Origin: a candidate division WOR-3 bacterium
Lineage (GTDB): Bacteria > Hydrothermota > Hydrothermia > UBA1063
Direction: 5' to 3'
Assembly (NCBI GenBank): GCA_039803545.1
Contig: JBDRYS010000002.1
Span: 1 to 64,000, forward strand
DNA: 64,000 bases
Every line of letters starts with the position of its first letter. Within the stretch, counting starts at the first letter, position 1. Below the pieces are notes generated by a model. The model ran no database searches. It saw nothing but the letters and a program-made list of their open reading frames with translations, and had not been told where the DNA came from. The translations under genes and the position numbers were made by a program. Shown one piece after another: positions 17,331 through 27,114 of this stretch.

Positions 17331-18194
17331 TTAATAAACCCCCGCTTCTAAAATCTTCTTTAAAATCCTATCCACTTGCTTCTCCTTAACATTATATTTT
17401 TCACAAATTTCTCTTACATTGACCTTGCCATCACCTAATATCAAGCGTCCTGCAATTTCAAGGGCAGCAGCCCAGGGGTGAGGCTTCACTATCCTTTTAA
17501 AAGCGCCGTCTTTCAATGTGAGAAAGAGGATGGTCAAACCATCCAAAACTTCAGATTCAAGACCCGATTTTAGCTGGAGGAGTAGTAGCACTTTTTCCTC
17601 ATTTTCAGAGAGGAACGTACTTTCATAGGAATGAAAATCTTTTATAGCACCAAGTAAATCCTGTAACTCTTCATCCTGATACTTTCTTAATGCAATTTCT
17701 GAAAGCCACTTTGCCTGGTTTACTTTATTAAATTTCAAAAGTGCAAAAATGTACTTCACAAGCAAATCTACATCTTCAGAATTTTTGTCGTAAAGTTTCT
17801 TGAGAATCGATAAGCCTTTCTTTTTACCCAGCATAACCATCGACCACCCGTAATTCTTTAAATACTCAAAGCTTTCGGGAGATATGGAGAGAGCGCGAGA
17901 AAAGTTTTCTAAGCTTTCCTTGTAGTCTACGAGCTCCATATTGGAAAGTCCAAGGAAAAAGTGATATATAGACTTATTAGGGGCGTTTTTTAAAAGCCGA
18001 GAGAAAATCTTTCTCGCCTCTTCTGGCTTTCCAGTCTTTAAACTCAGATACCCTTTAAGAAAAAGAATTCGCTCTTTGTCTTTACCTCTAAAGGCCCTCC
18101 AATAAGTTTTAATATCTTTCAAAGCATCATCATATTGAAAGTCTTTAATGTGAGAGGCAATACGTTGTATTAACTTTGACTTAATATCTTCCAT
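17331..18194 (-). CDS. TPR-repeat protein with C-terminal helix-turn-helix-like segment
   Basis: I do not recognise a named family. The 287-residue protein has no signal peptide. Residues about 15-190 are helical TPR-type repeats, most clearly at KGYLSLKTGKPEEARKIF and the NFSRALSISPESFEYLKN segment. The last 60 residues read like a winged or simple helix-turn-helix (VREICEKYNVKEKQVDRILKK), suggesting a nucleic-acid or partner-binding end. It starts one base after the prmC stop and ends at the pgeF start, so it is co-translated with translation-termination genes. Confidence 0.8.
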   Translation of the reverse strand: MEDIKSKLIQRIASHIKDFQYDDALKDIKTYWRAFRGKDKERILFLKGYLSLKTGKPEEARKIFSRLLKNAPNKSIYHFFLGLSNMELVDYKESLENFSRALSISPESFEYLKNYGWSMVMLGKKKGLSILKKLYDKNSEDVDLLVKYIFALLKFNKVNQAKWLSEIALRKYQDEELQDLLGAIKDFHSYESTFLSENEEKVLLLLQLKSGLESEVLDGLTILFLTLKDGAFKRIVKPHPWAAALEIAGRLILGDGKVNVREICEKYNVKEKQVDRILKKILEAGVY

Positions 18195-18195
18195 T

Positions 18196-19023
18196 TCAGG
18201 ATTTTCTAACGAGATGAATACCCCTCAATTCACCGGACAGGTCGTATATTTCCTTTGTTAAAATAAAAAAATTCCACTCTTCACTTCTCTGCAAAGCTTC
18301 AAAGCACATTGGTGATGTTTCAATTATAATGCTACCACCAGGAACCAAAACTCGAAGGGATTCAGATAGGATTCTCTCCGTGAGTTCATGACCAAACTCG
18401 CCTCCAAAGAGAGCAGATGGGGGTTCGGAAAGAACCTCCGGAGAAAGATTCGAACGTTCTTTGTAGGGAATATAAGGAGGATTTGTCACTATTAGATCAA
18501 AACATGACTCTTTAAAAGCAGAAAGAACATCCGCCCTCAATAAAGGAACTTTTACACCATATTTAGTCAGGTTCCTCCTTGCTACCCTTAAAGCGTCCAG
18601 GGAAAGGTCCGACGCCACACCAAAGCCGTTTAAATGTTTTTCCAGCACAAGGGCTATCGCTCCACTTCCCGTACCCAAGTCAAGCCAACGGACTACTTTA
18701 CCATTAAAGGTATTAAGCACATACTCTACAACCACCTCGGTGTCGTATCTTGGAATCAAAACCCTTTCATCCACATAAAGTTCGAATCCGAAGAAGAAGG
18801 CCTTTTTGAATATGTACTGGAGGGGGATACGATCTTTCACTCTTCTTTCTACAATGGTGTGAATTCTGCTAAGTTCCTTGCTAACTTCGGGATTTTCCAA
18901 AATCAAAAAATCAAATTTATTTTCGAAAACTTCTTCAATAATCCATTTTGCTTCAGCCTTTGCCTCCCGTGAGACCTGAGAGATAACTCCGATAAGATAA
19001 CTATAAAGTTCCCTGAGCCTCAA
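18196..19023 (-). CDS. prmC: Release factor glutamine methyltransferase PrmC
   Basis: PrmC methylates the Gln of the GGQ motif in release factors. The SAM-binding motif [11 protein letters not shown] and the catalytic NPPY motif (VTNPPYIPY) are present, and the N-terminal helical domain precedes them. The frame is open to an ATG at 19062, which would overlap prfA by 62 bases. A TTG at 19023 overlaps it by 23 and gives [12 protein letters not shown], close to the usual N-terminus, so I prefer it. The prfA-prmC order is the conserved one and supports the function. Confidence 0.93.
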   Translation of the reverse strand: MRLRELYSYLIGVISQVSREAKAEAKWIIEEVFENKFDFLILENPEVSKELSRIHTIVERRVKDRIPLQYIFKKAFFFGFELYVDERVLIPRYDTEVVVEYVLNTFNGKVVRWLDLGTGSGAIALVLEKHLNGFGVASDLSLDALRVARRNLTKYGVKVPLLRADVLSAFKESCFDLIVTNPPYIPYKERSNLSPEVLSEPPSALFGGEFGHELTERILSESLRVLVPGGSIIIETSPMCFEALQRSEEWNFFILTKEIYDLSGELRGIHLVRKS

Positions 19024-20065
19024 GTTTCGCTTTTTCCTCAGCTTCAAGAAGCTTCTCAACAATGAGGTCGAGATCTCCGTTCAAAATGTCGTCTAACCTG
19101 TAAACGGTGAGGTCTATCCTGTGGTCAGTAACCCTATTTTGCGGAAAATTGTAAGTTCTTATCTTTTCGCTTCTGTCACCTGTACCTATGTAAGTTTTTC
19201 TCTTTATTCGCAATTCCTCTTCCATCTTTTTCTGTTCGAGGTCCTTTAATTTAGCCCTAAGGAGCCTTAATGCCTTTGCCTTATTTTTGTGCTGAGACCG
19301 TTCATCCTGGCATACAACCACAATGCCCGTAGGGATATGGGTAATTCGAACCGCAGAATCGGTCATATTTACATACTGACCACCAGGGCCTCCAGCACGA
19401 AAGGTATCAATTCGCAAATCCTCAGTGTTAATTTCTATCTCTGCCTCTTCTACCTCGGGCAAAACCACAACACTGGCAGTTGATGTATGAATCCTTCCAC
19501 CAGTCTCGGTAATGGGGATTCTTTGCACCCTGTGAACCCCTGATTCGTATTTTAATAGTCTGTAAGCATAGGGCCCCTCAACAATAAAGGAAATCTCCTT
19601 ATAGCCACCAAGGGGTGTGGGATGGGAGTCAATGATTGTAACTTTAAAACGCTTCTTCTCCGCGTACTTCAAATACATCTTAAAGAGGTCGGCTGCAAAG
19701 AGTGCTGCCTCATCTCCCCCTGTTCCAGCCCTAATTTCAACTATAGCAGTTTTAGGGTCATCGGGGTCCTCTGGTAAAAGAAGCCTTTTGATTTCTGTCT
19801 CCAATTCCTTTAGCCTCGCTGTAAGCTTCTCCTTTTCAGCCTCAAGATATTCCCTTAGGTTCTCATCCTTTTCTTCTCCCAGAATTTCCTCAATATCGGA
19901 AAGTTCTTTTTCTAACTTGTCCTTCTCTTCCAGCTTTTCAACAATGGGTTGAATCTTCTTGTACTCCTGCAATAAGGTCCTCCTCTCCTCATCAGAAAGG
20001 GAGGTAGCCAGTTTAAGCTCAATTTCTGCCATCCTGTTCTTTAATTCTTCAAGATTAACACTCAT
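19001..20065 (-). CDS. prfA: Peptide chain release factor 1
   Basis: RF1 terminates translation at UAA and UAG. This 354-residue protein has an N-terminal coiled coil, and the catalytic GGQ lies in [11 protein letters not shown]. The downstream [11 protein letters not shown] segment and the codon-recognition region are in place, and length is normal. Its ATG shares four bases (ATGA) with the stop of a 1229-residue secreted protease gene upstream. prmC, which methylates the GGQ glutamine, follows directly. Confidence 0.96.
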   Translation of the reverse strand: MSVNLEELKNRMAEIELKLATSLSDEERRTLLQEYKKIQPIVEKLEEKDKLEKELSDIEEILGEEKDENLREYLEAEKEKLTARLKELETEIKRLLLPEDPDDPKTAIVEIRAGTGGDEAALFAADLFKMYLKYAEKKRFKVTIIDSHPTPLGGYKEISFIVEGPYAYRLLKYESGVHRVQRIPITETGGRIHTSTASVVVLPEVEEAEIEINTEDLRIDTFRAGGPGGQYVNMTDSAVRITHIPTGIVVVCQDERSQHKNKAKALRLLRAKLKDLEQKKMEEELRIKRKTYIGTGDRSEKIRTYNFPQNRVTDHRIDLTVYRLDDILNGDLDLIVEKLLEAEEKAKLEAQGTL

Positions 20066-23000
20066 CTTATCACGACCCTTTTAATTAAATGTTTTGAGTT
20101 TTCAATTTTAACAAAATAAACTCCCATTCTAAGTTGTCCACTTTTCATCCGCTGTTCAAAATTAGCTTTACTTCCTTTGAAAATAAGCCTTCCTGTTACA
20201 TCGTAAACCCAATAATTTCCCCTTTTTGACTCAAAACCCACCTTTTGGTCCTCCTCCAGCTTTGACTCAATCACTGAAGGATTAAAGAAATCTGCGTTAC
20301 CAGTCCTATATCTGTCATGTTTATACATTGGCCAGTAGAGATTGTTGCTAATCCAGCTTGTTGAGAAAACGAACAGATTATTTCCCCAAGAGGAAGTTAC
20401 AAGTTCTTTAGTGCCATCGCCATTGATGTCCCAAATTTGAGGCGTAATGTAGGCATAAGAGAAAAGGTCCACGGGGAATCCCTGAATAACCTGCCCCGTT
20501 CGATTGTAAACATAGAGATATCCATCCACACTCCCTTTAAAAACCTCTCCACACCCGTCATTATCCACATCGTAAATTGTACAGGAAGAAAAACCACTGC
20601 CACAATAGGCACCGTAAATAAGAGATAAAGAATTACCGTTCACCTTGAAAACCTTGAAGCCACTACTACTTGGTATCGCTATATCTTTAATACTATCACC
20701 ATCTACGTCACCGAGGGCGGGAGAAATTGCATAGGGCCAGTAATTGGTAGATCCCACATACCCCTTCGCCAAAGTTACCCCAGTTGAACTTATAATATAA
20801 AGGGTGTCTCCAGCATAAACTACAATTTCCAAACCAGGAAAATCAGGTAAAATATCGCCGATGGAAGGGCTTGAAATGTTATCTTTGTTTACAGAGACTG
20901 GAAAGCCGGGCTTCATACGGAGAGCCGGATCCAAAACCCCTATGTATCCCGATGAACCTGTTGAATAGGAAACTATCACCTCCAGGGCACCATCGTTATC
21001 AATATCTCCACAGGCTGGAGAGGTACCTGAACCGCCTAAGTAAAGGCTATCACAAACCATTCCTCCGTTTTTAAAAATTTTTATGTTGTTACCATCTTTT
21101 ATAATTACTTCAGAAAGCCCGTCACCGTCAATATCACATACGCAAGGGGTTGAAGAGCCGGCACCGGGAGTTGAGACTGGAAATCCCGGTTTCTCAAGAC
21201 CATACTTATTTAGCACGTGGAGTGACCTCGTGCCATCCCTTGTGACAACTATGGCCTCCTCCTCCCCGTCACCATCAATATCCCCTGCCGCTATCGCCGC
21301 CAGAACGGTGCCATGCACGTTAACAGGCCAGCCGGGAAGCAGGTGCCCCATACAGTCAAAGGCATAAACCAAACTATCAAAGAATGTGGCAATGACAATT
21401 TCCAGTCCGGGCACATCCCTGTTAAGTTCGCAGATCACTGGAGTAGAGTATCCTGTTCCCAAGACCGGCTGGGGCCAGCCATCAAGATAGGGCGGGTTAG
21501 GAGAGGCAGAAATTACCGTTGAGGGGCTACTTTCTGCCTTCACCACTGTGTCAACCGATGTCACGTAATAATAAGCAAGACCTTCCGCTTCGTAATCCAC
21601 GAAGTTAGCCCCATTTATTAGGGTTTGGTTGATCCTTCGGTAAGTATTGCCATCAACACTTTTATAAACATTGAAAAGTAATCCATTTCCAGGTGATTTC
21701 CACTTCAGACCAACGCTCCCAATCCCCGGTGCACCGGTCAGATTAGTAGGAGGAGGTAATAAAGCAACACCCCCAGGGATCGAGATTGGAAGAGAATCTT
21801 TCATATAATACAAGAACAATCCTTCCGGGGCATCTTCTAAGAGCACTGAAACGCTAACCAAAGTATCATCATATGGACCCAGGGAGTCAATCCATGCAAG
21901 AAGATCTGAGTTGCTTTTCTGCGTAGCCAGTTTTAAATCCCTAATGGTGTAAAAATTCTGGTTAAAAATTTTGAGTAGTAGGCAATAATCCTCCACCCTC
22001 CTTAAAACTCTCAAATCCGTTATGCGAATTTCAGGAACGTAGTAATCAATTAAGATTGACTCCTCACTCTCAAATAAACCAAAACTTGTTCGTATTTTAA
22101 TCTTAGCCGCTCCCCCCTTCCCTACTTTCGCCACCATCCCACTCACAATAATCCTTTTCTCCTCAAAGGGCTTCAAGGTAATGGTAATAAGACTATCCTT
22201 AAAAGAAATAGGAAAATTACCTTTTAAAACAACTTGTAAGCTGTCAAAGTACTTTGATGAAGCGTTTTTAACACGAATTATCATATCAAAATTAGCATTG
22301 GATAATAAGATTGTATCCCCGTATTCATTTCTCACCGATTCAACAGCAAGCTGGATTGGCAAGGTGTAGGGTGTGACATACACTGAATCAAATACATCTT
22401 TAATTTCAGGAGCTGTAACTGAAATATAGAGAAAGCCAGGGGTCCTTGGATTTATTCTAAAATACGCCGAATCTTCAGTAGTTTCTCGGGTTTCAAAGAT
22501 TTCATTCTCTTTATAAATCACAAATTTTTTATCGACCACCCTTGACAAAGGCTCCAAAGGCGCAACCCTAACAACTATTGCAGTATCCTCGGAAGTAGTG
22601 ACCTTTGAAATCCGATAGTCTATGTATTTTCCCTTGATTGGAACTAAGGTGGGATCTCCCAGTAGATTGTAAGTTAATACGGAGTAATAGGTTATTAAAC
22701 TTGTACGGGCTTCACTGGAAAAGGCTTGTCGCATCGTGCTATCTGCTTCACCTATGGAGACACTGGCATCTGAAAAAAGCTTTTCATAAAATTTCCCGTA
22801 AAAAGAGATCGTATTGGAAATACCATCCCTTGTCTGGGACAGAATTCCAATACACGACGGGGCAAAAATGAGATGCTCTCCGAGTGCGTCTTTATCAAAT
22901 CCCCCAATGTCGCAGGACAAAATACCCCAGAAGGAAGGTACAGAGCTTCGTACCAATGAAATATCGGTGATACCAAAGGAAATAGTGGGACTCTGATTTA

Positions 23001-23751
23001 TATACAAATTACCGAAATCTCCATGGGCACAGGAAAATATGTAACCTACCCCAGCACTTACGCTGTCAATGAACTGGTTTTTATTAACGTCAATATTGGA
23101 TCCGATTTCATAAAGCTTACTAAGATTAAAAACCGAAGGAACCACACGTGAAAGGCTGTCCGTTAATTTGTAGGAGTTTCCATTTTCCAATATGTCTGAA
23201 CCATGTAACAAAAACTTGGTCGCATCGCCTTTAAGTGTTTTATAATTCATCAATTTACTGAAATAGCCCCTCAGTTCATCGAGGTTATGATAAGGAATTC
23301 TCCCCACGATTACGTTAGGCACTAAGTTTATAGAGTCAGCTTGCTCTCCAAAAAGCCCATTCCTATTCTTATCCCAATCAGAATAAAGCTCAGCGTAGTA
23401 AAAATCGGTAGGTACATTGTTAGAAGTCTCGCTGGTGCCTATTCTCACGTAGGCAATCCTGGCTGGTACTTTGTAGTAATCTCCGAGAAGCAAAAGATAC
23501 CTGACACCATAGTTTTCCTTGTAATACCTAACTCCATTTCTGATTTTTTCAGTCAAATCTAATCCAGGAAATCTTTGTTCAATTTCCTCCACAGAAACAA
23601 AAGCACTTGGGATACCTAATTTGTATTTGTAATCGGTAAAAGCGGAGACTACTTGCCGTACCTCTTCTCTACCGACAACGAGGAGCTCTATATTCCTGCT
23701 ATAACTTAAATTAGGAGTTCCAATAAATAAAATCGCGAATATTATATGCAC
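20062..23751 (-). CDS. C25 (gingipain-like) protease with FN3, FG-GAP/VCBS repeats and Por-type sorting tail
   Basis: This 1229-residue secreted protein starts with a short signal peptide. The C25 catalytic domain (about residues 20-372) has His243 (SCAHGDFG) and Cys280 (ILSCDIGG) as the predicted dyad. Beta-sandwich regions follow, then a fibronectin III-like domain near 665-745. At least six Asp-rich FG-GAP/VCBS calcium repeats (DIDGDG, DIDNDG, DVDGDS, DVDNDG, DINGDG) come after that. The last about 60 residues ([12 protein letters not shown] ... KRVVIR) match a Por-type sorting tail. The start is GTG at 23751 with no clear ribosome-binding site, 15 bases after rplU. The end overlaps prfA by four bases. 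Confidence 0.92.
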   Translation of the reverse strand: MHIIFAILFIGTPNLSYSRNIELLVVGREEVRQVVSAFTDYKYKLGIPSAFVSVEEIEQRFPGLDLTEKIRNGVRYYKENYGVRYLLLLGDYYKVPARIAYVRIGTSETSNNVPTDFYYAELYSDWDKNRNGLFGEQADSINLVPNVIVGRIPYHNLDELRGYFSKLMNYKTLKGDATKFLLHGSDILENGNSYKLTDSLSRVVPSVFNLSKLYEIGSNIDVNKNQFIDSVSAGVGYIFSCAHGDFGNLYINQSPTISFGITDISLVRSSVPSFWGILSCDIGGFDKDALGEHLIFAPSCIGILSQTRDGISNTISFYGKFYEKLFSDASVSIGEADSTMRQAFSSEARTSLITYYSVLTYNLLGDPTLVPIKGKYIDYRISKVTTSEDTAIVVRVAPLEPLSRVVDKKFVIYKENEIFETRETTEDSAYFRINPRTPGFLYISVTAPEIKDVFDSVYVTPYTLPIQLAVESVRNEYGDTILLSNANFDMIIRVKNASSKYFDSLQVVLKGNFPISFKDSLITITLKPFEEKRIIVSGMVAKVGKGGAAKIKIRTSFGLFESEESILIDYYVPEIRITDLRVLRRVEDYCLLLKIFNQNFYTIRDLKLATQKSNSDLLAWIDSLGPYDDTLVSVSVLLEDAPEGLFLYYMKDSLPISIPGGVALLPPPTNLTGAPGIGSVGLKWKSPGNGLLFNVYKSVDGNTYRRINQTLINGANFVDYEAEGLAYYYVTSVDTVVKAESSPSTVISASPNPPYLDGWPQPVLGTGYSTPVICELNRDVPGLEIVIATFFDSLVYAFDCMGHLLPGWPVNVHGTVLAAIAAGDIDGDGEEEAIVVTRDGTRSLHVLNKYGLEKPGFPVSTPGAGSSTPCVCDIDGDGLSEVIIKDGNNIKIFKNGGMVCDSLYLGGSGTSPACGDIDNDGALEVIVSYSTGSSGYIGVLDPALRMKPGFPVSVNKDNISSPSIGDILPDFPGLEIVVYAGDTLYIISSTGVTLAKGYVGSTNYWPYAISPALGDVDGDSIKDIAIPSSSGFKVFKVNGNSLSLIYGAYCGSGFSSCTIYDVDNDGCGEVFKGSVDGYLYVYNRTGQVIQGFPVDLFSYAYITPQIWDINGDGTKELVTSSWGNNLFVFSTSWISNNLYWPMYKHDRYRTGNADFFNPSVIESKLEEDQKVGFESKRGNYWVYDVTGRLIFKGSKANFEQRMKSGQLRMGVYFVKIENSKHLIKRVVIR

Positions 23752-23766
23752 TTTATAAACTGGGGG

Positions 23767-24084
23767 CTAATCTACTACGATTTTTTCTATTTTTAATTCA
23801 GAAAGTTCCTGGCGATGTCCCCTCTTCTTCCGGACATTCTCTTTGTTTACAAACCTGAAAGCCATCACTTTGTCATGCTTATAATGTTTTACAACCTTGG
23901 CAATGACCTTAGCCTTTGAAACATAGGGGGTGCCCACCAAAACTTTGTCGCCATCTTGAACAAGCAGCACATTTGAAATCTCGACGGTATCCCCCACTTC
24001 CTTTTCGACTTTCTGTGTGGTAATCAAACCATTTTCCCTAACTTTATATTGAAATCCTTTGAATTCAACGACTGCCTCTCTCAT
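23767..24084 (-). CDS. rplU: Ribosomal protein L21
   Basis: This 105-residue L21 has a clear N-terminal strand VVEFKGFQYKVRE, a central VGDTVEISNVLLV segment and a basic C-terminal KKRGHRQELSELKIEKI. A strong GGGGAGGT ribosome-binding site precedes the ATG. In many bacteria rpmA (L27) follows rplU; here it is replaced by the large C25 protease. secG lies upstream with a 2-base gap. Confidence 0.96.
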   Translation of the reverse strand: MREAVVEFKGFQYKVRENGLITTQKVEKEVGDTVEISNVLLVQDGDKVLVGTPYVSKAKVIAKVVKHYKHDKVMAFRFVNKENVRKKRGHRQELSELKIEKIVVD

Positions 24085-24086
24085 TT

Positions 24087-24419
24087 TTACCTCCCCTGCT
24101 GTGGTATTTGTGGCACTTCTTGATTTTGTGATTCCTGCGTTTTTTGTTCAATGGGTGCGGTTTCGCTGGCCTTTGGAGTTTTAATTACTCTACGGGCAGG
24201 ATTGTTAAGGGTTGCGAGAACAAGGGAAAAAATCATGAAAACCGCACCAAGTGCCCAGGTAAGCCTGGTGAAAAATGTTGGAATTCCCCTAACACCAAGG
24301 ATTTGCTGCATTCCACCAAAGGCCGGTGAAAGTCCCGACTCCCTTGGCTCTTGCATAAGAATCACAATAATCATTATTATGACAAGAAATAGGTAAAGAA
24401 CACTTAAGAATGTATACAT
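24087..24419 (-). CDS. secG: Protein translocase subunit SecG
   Basis: This 110-residue protein has the two-helix SecG topology: a first membrane helix (about residues 3-22), the loop MQEPRESGLSPAFGG and a second helix (about 50-70). A polar Gln/Pro-rich tail follows. SecG assists the SecYE channel. The tpiA-secG order with a 1-base gap is common in bacteria. Its ribosome-binding site (GGGGG) lies inside the end of tpiA. Confidence 0.94.
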   Translation of the reverse strand: MYTFLSVLYLFLVIIMIIVILMQEPRESGLSPAFGGMQQILGVRGIPTFFTRLTWALGAVFMIFSLVLATLNNPARRVIKTPKASETAPIEQKTQESQNQEVPQIPQQGR

Positions 24420-24420
24420 T

Positions 24421-25182
24421 TTAATTCCCCCCTTGGTAAGCGTTTAAAATTATCCCAACAAAAGATTCAACCTTTATGGATGCTCCACCTACCAGTGCCC
24501 CGTCCACATCCTTCATCGCGGAAATATCCCTTATATTCTCAGGCTTAACGCTGCCTCCATAAAGGATGGGAACATCCGAGGCCCCAAATTTCTCTCCTAA
24601 AATGCTCCTTACAAATTCGTGCATCTCCTGCGCTTGTTCAGGGGTCGCATTGTGACCTGTCCCTATGGCCCAAACAGGTTCATAGGCAATAACAATTCTT
24701 TTTATCTCATCAACACTCAAATAAGCAAGATCAGAAACCAATTGACTCTCGACAACTTCTTTGTGCCTGCCCTTTTCCCTCTGTTCGAGAGTCTCACCTA
24801 CACAAAGGATGGGCCTCATACCTTCAACTAAAACCGCTTTAAGCTTCCTGGCAATCATCTCATCACTCTCGGCAAAATACTTCCTTCTTTCAGAATGACC
24901 AACTATCACATAATCACAGCCAAGGGCTTTCAACATTACCGGTGAAATTTCTCCAGTGTAAGCTCCTTCCTTTTCATAAAAAACATTCTGCGCTCCAAGC
25001 TTAAGAATCCCTTTATCTATTACGGTAGAAACGGGAAACAGTGATGTAAAAGGTGGAATTACAACGACTTCATAAGAGGTATTTATCTTAGCAAGCTCTT
25101 CTTGAAGACGCTTTATAAAGGACACTGCGTCAGTGTGAGTCATATGCATCTTCCAATTTCCTGCAATTATTTTCCTTCTCAT
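24421..25182 (-). CDS. tpiA: Triose-phosphate isomerase
   Basis: This 253-residue enzyme interconverts glyceraldehyde-3-phosphate and dihydroxyacetone phosphate. Visible active-site parts are GNWKMHMT (Asn/Lys), VIVGHSERR (His), the catalytic Glu in IAYEPVWAIGTG and the phosphate loop ILYGGSVKPEN. It is the first gene of the tpiA-secG-rplU-C25-prfA-prmC-TPR-pgeF string. A consensus promoter sits 11 bases upstream of the ATG, and no Shine-Dalgarno is visible. Confidence 0.97.
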   Translation of the reverse strand: MRRKIIAGNWKMHMTHTDAVSFIKRLQEELAKINTSYEVVVIPPFTSLFPVSTVIDKGILKLGAQNVFYEKEGAYTGEISPVMLKALGCDYVIVGHSERRKYFAESDEMIARKLKAVLVEGMRPILCVGETLEQREKGRHKEVVESQLVSDLAYLSVDEIKRIVIAYEPVWAIGTGHNATPEQAQEMHEFVRSILGEKFGASDVPILYGGSVKPENIRDISAMKDVDGALVGGASIKVESFVGIILNAYQGGN

Positions 25183-25193
25183 TGTAGTTGGTA

Positions 25194-25222
25194 ATTATAA
25201 ATTTTTATGAGCGTATAGTCAA
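25194..25222 (-). promoter_or_regulatory. Promoter of the tpiA operon
   Basis: TTGACT (25217-25222, minus strand), a 17-base spacer and a perfect TATAAT (25194-25199) end 11 bases before the tpiA ATG. The expected leader is only about 3-5 bases. Confidence 0.78.
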
Positions 25223-25261
25223 AGAAACGGCAAGACCTTTTACTTAACTAATTAAAACACC

Positions 25262-26140
25262 TTACCCACCCAAAGAAAGCTTATTCATGATAATTTCTTT
25301 AAATTCCTGAGCTTTGTTATAACCGGCGTTTATGGCGACTTCAGCTCTATTGAACTCATGAGAATCTATTCCTGAATCTACCTCAATGTATACATCACAG
25401 GGATAGTCTTCGAGCCTGTTTAAGTTTATTTCGCTAATCATAAGATGTGAAACTTTAATGATGTACGAGATAAAGCCCATCGCCTCTTCTCGAAATGCAG
25501 CTTCTTTGTTTCTTTTCGCTATTCTTTCAATCAAGTTAACTTTCTCCTTCAACTTTATTTCGTCGGCATCCGCGAATCTAACAGTATGCCTGACAGCAGG
25601 AATCACATTCACAGCTATTGAAAAATAATCTTCGTCCAAAAGGCTGAGAACCCGCACAGGCACGTTATCCAGCACCCCACCATCAACTATAATGCTGTCA
25701 GAGGTAATTGGGACAAAAATAAAGGGAATGCTTATACTCATCAATATCGCTTTCACAAGGTCTCCCCTGTCAAAATATAGAGCTTCGTTGTTAGTAACAT
25801 CTACAGCAGTAGCTATAAACTTTCTCCTCAAAGCCTGGATTTTAACATAGCCAAGGTAGCTTCTGAGAAACTCCTCAACCCCAGAAAGGCCTATAAACCC
25901 TTGGGTAGATAGAGATATGTTGAAAATTTTAGCCATTTTCTTAAGGTCGACCCCTTTGGCAATTTTCTCCATTTCCTCAGGTGTAAAACCGGCACAATAG
26001 AATCCGCCTACCAGCGCCCCCATACTGGTACCAATTACAAGATCCGGAGAAACTCCCCATTCCTCTAAGGCTTTTATAACACCAATATGGGCATACCCCT
26101 TAGCCGCTCCTCCACCAAGTATTAGAGCAACTTTTCTCAT
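25262..26140 (-). CDS. Patatin-like phospholipase (RssA type)
   Basis: This 292-residue protein carries the patatin catalytic dyad: Ser39 in GTSMG and Asp153 in VDGG, with the oxyanion loop GGGAAKG near residue 9. Such enzymes hydrolyse acyl chains of lipids. No signal peptide is seen, so it should be cytosolic. The start overlaps the stop of the upstream outer-membrane barrel gene by four bases. Physical coupling with a barrel recalls PlpD-type patatin exporters, but here the two are separate genes and no POTRA domain is seen. Confidence 0.9.
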   Translation of the reverse strand: MRKVALILGGGAAKGYAHIGVIKALEEWGVSPDLVIGTSMGALVGGFYCAGFTPEEMEKIAKGVDLKKMAKIFNISLSTQGFIGLSGVEEFLRSYLGYVKIQALRRKFIATAVDVTNNEALYFDRGDLVKAILMSISIPFIFVPITSDSIIVDGGVLDNVPVRVLSLLDEDYFSIAVNVIPAVRHTVRFADADEIKLKEKVNLIERIAKRNKEAAFREEAMGFISYIIKVSHLMISEINLNRLEDYPCDVYIEVDSGIDSHEFNRAEVAINAGYNKAQEFKEIIMNKLSLGG

Positions 26141-27003
26141 TCGAACATAAACCTCCAGGTTAAAAAGACCGCCTTCTTTCTGTAAGAAATTACAAAATCA
26201 CTACTTCTATAATTTAATTCTACGCCACCGCCGTATGACTTATCGTTGAAAGTATACCCCCCGAAAATTCCTACGCACTTTAAAAGCCTTGCATTAAAGC
26301 CAGTGAAATAAAACGGTTTCCCATTTTTCTCAATGAAACCATCCATTGAGAGGGAAAGGATTTTCAAAGGCACGAGGTTTACCCCCAAACTAAGTGAAGG
26401 TCTTAAAACGTCTTTCTCAAATTTACTGTAATAGATGCCAGAAACCACATTTTTCGAAGAAAATCCAGCACTAATCCATCGGTATTTGAAAATCAGTCCA
26501 AGGTCTATGGAAAAACCGTTTCCTGTATCTAAGTTAACCTCGGGAGATCCATTTACTATTGCAGCCTCACCAAATCTCACGTAATAGTAATTTAGAGACA
26601 AACCTCCGTACAAGTTGTAATAGAGCATATCTGAGACCGCAAGGCTAAATTCGTCAATAGAGTATTCTATTTCTTTATCTGGCAACTTTATCTCTCTGCG
26701 GCTTATCAGCCTGTAAAAGAAACCTGCCCCTTTGGAATAAAAACCCGCTGCAGTCAAATTCTTAAACTTTACATGAGATCCATAATTCAAAACATCGGTA
26801 ATACTTTCAGGAACATACGCAAAGGAAAGAACAACGCCTCCCTGTGTTAAAAGGCTAAAGGATGATACGTTATCCAGATTTGGAAAACCATATCTTGCAG
26901 TAACGGAATATGCAAGCCCCGGTATCGAGGCATCAACTGGAAGGCCTCCAAAGTCCGAGGGATTAATCAATGAAAGGATAAAAGACAATATCGAAATCAC
27001 CAT
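26137..27003 (-). CDS. PorV/PorQ-like outer-membrane beta-barrel protein
   Basis: This 288-residue protein starts with a hydrophobic signal segment. It then shows an early Asn-rich loop (YGFPNLDNVSSFS) and repeated amphipathic strands rich in Tyr and Gly, ending in an aromatic strand (FLTWRFMFE). This is the usual look of PorV/PorQ/FadL-like outer-membrane proteins of FCB bacteria. PorV in known type 9 secretion systems is a shuttle protein, but similarity here is only at the level of architecture. A TATAAT ends 8 bases before the ATG. The 3' end overlaps the patatin gene. Confidence 0.75.
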   Translation of the reverse strand: MVISILSFILSLINPSDFGGLPVDASIPGLAYSVTARYGFPNLDNVSSFSLLTQGGVVLSFAYVPESITDVLNYGSHVKFKNLTAAGFYSKGAGFFYRLISRREIKLPDKEIEYSIDEFSLAVSDMLYYNLYGGLSLNYYYVRFGEAAIVNGSPEVNLDTGNGFSIDLGLIFKYRWISAGFSSKNVVSGIYYSKFEKDVLRPSLSLGVNLVPLKILSLSMDGFIEKNGKPFYFTGFNARLLKCVGIFGGYTFNDKSYGGGVELNYRSSDFVISYRKKAVFLTWRFMFE

Positions 27004-27011
27004 GTAATTTT

Positions 27012-27017
27012 ATTATA
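27012..27017 (-). promoter_or_regulatory. -10 box of the outer-membrane barrel/patatin operon
   Basis: A perfect TATAAT on the minus strand ends 8 bases before the ATG at 27003. The -35 position 17 bases further (TCGTGT) is poor, so this is the least certain member of the leaderless set. Confidence 0.45.
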
Positions 27018-27078
27018 AAGTATTCCGTGCAATTACACGAAAGAAGCATTTAATATTGACCAAAAAGAGAGGTTCTAC

Positions 27079-27107
27079 TTGAATTTTGTAGCACATGGTT
27101 TTATTAT
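27079..27107 (+). promoter_or_regulatory. Promoter of the 27115 gene, leaderless type
   Basis: TTGAAT (27079-27084), a 17-base spacer and TATTAT (27102-27107) end 7 bases before the ATG at 27115. No Shine-Dalgarno lies in between. Confidence 0.7.
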
Positions 27108-27114
27108 CTAACTG

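Noticed and set aside
20600-21500. Possible DNA repeat array
   Set aside because: The periodicity comes from FG-GAP/VCBS protein repeats in the C25 gene; there are no identical DNA units and no CRISPR-like spacers.
20437-21522. Several plus-strand frames opposite the FG-GAP repeats
   Set aside because: They are antisense shadows of the Asp/Gly-rich repeats.
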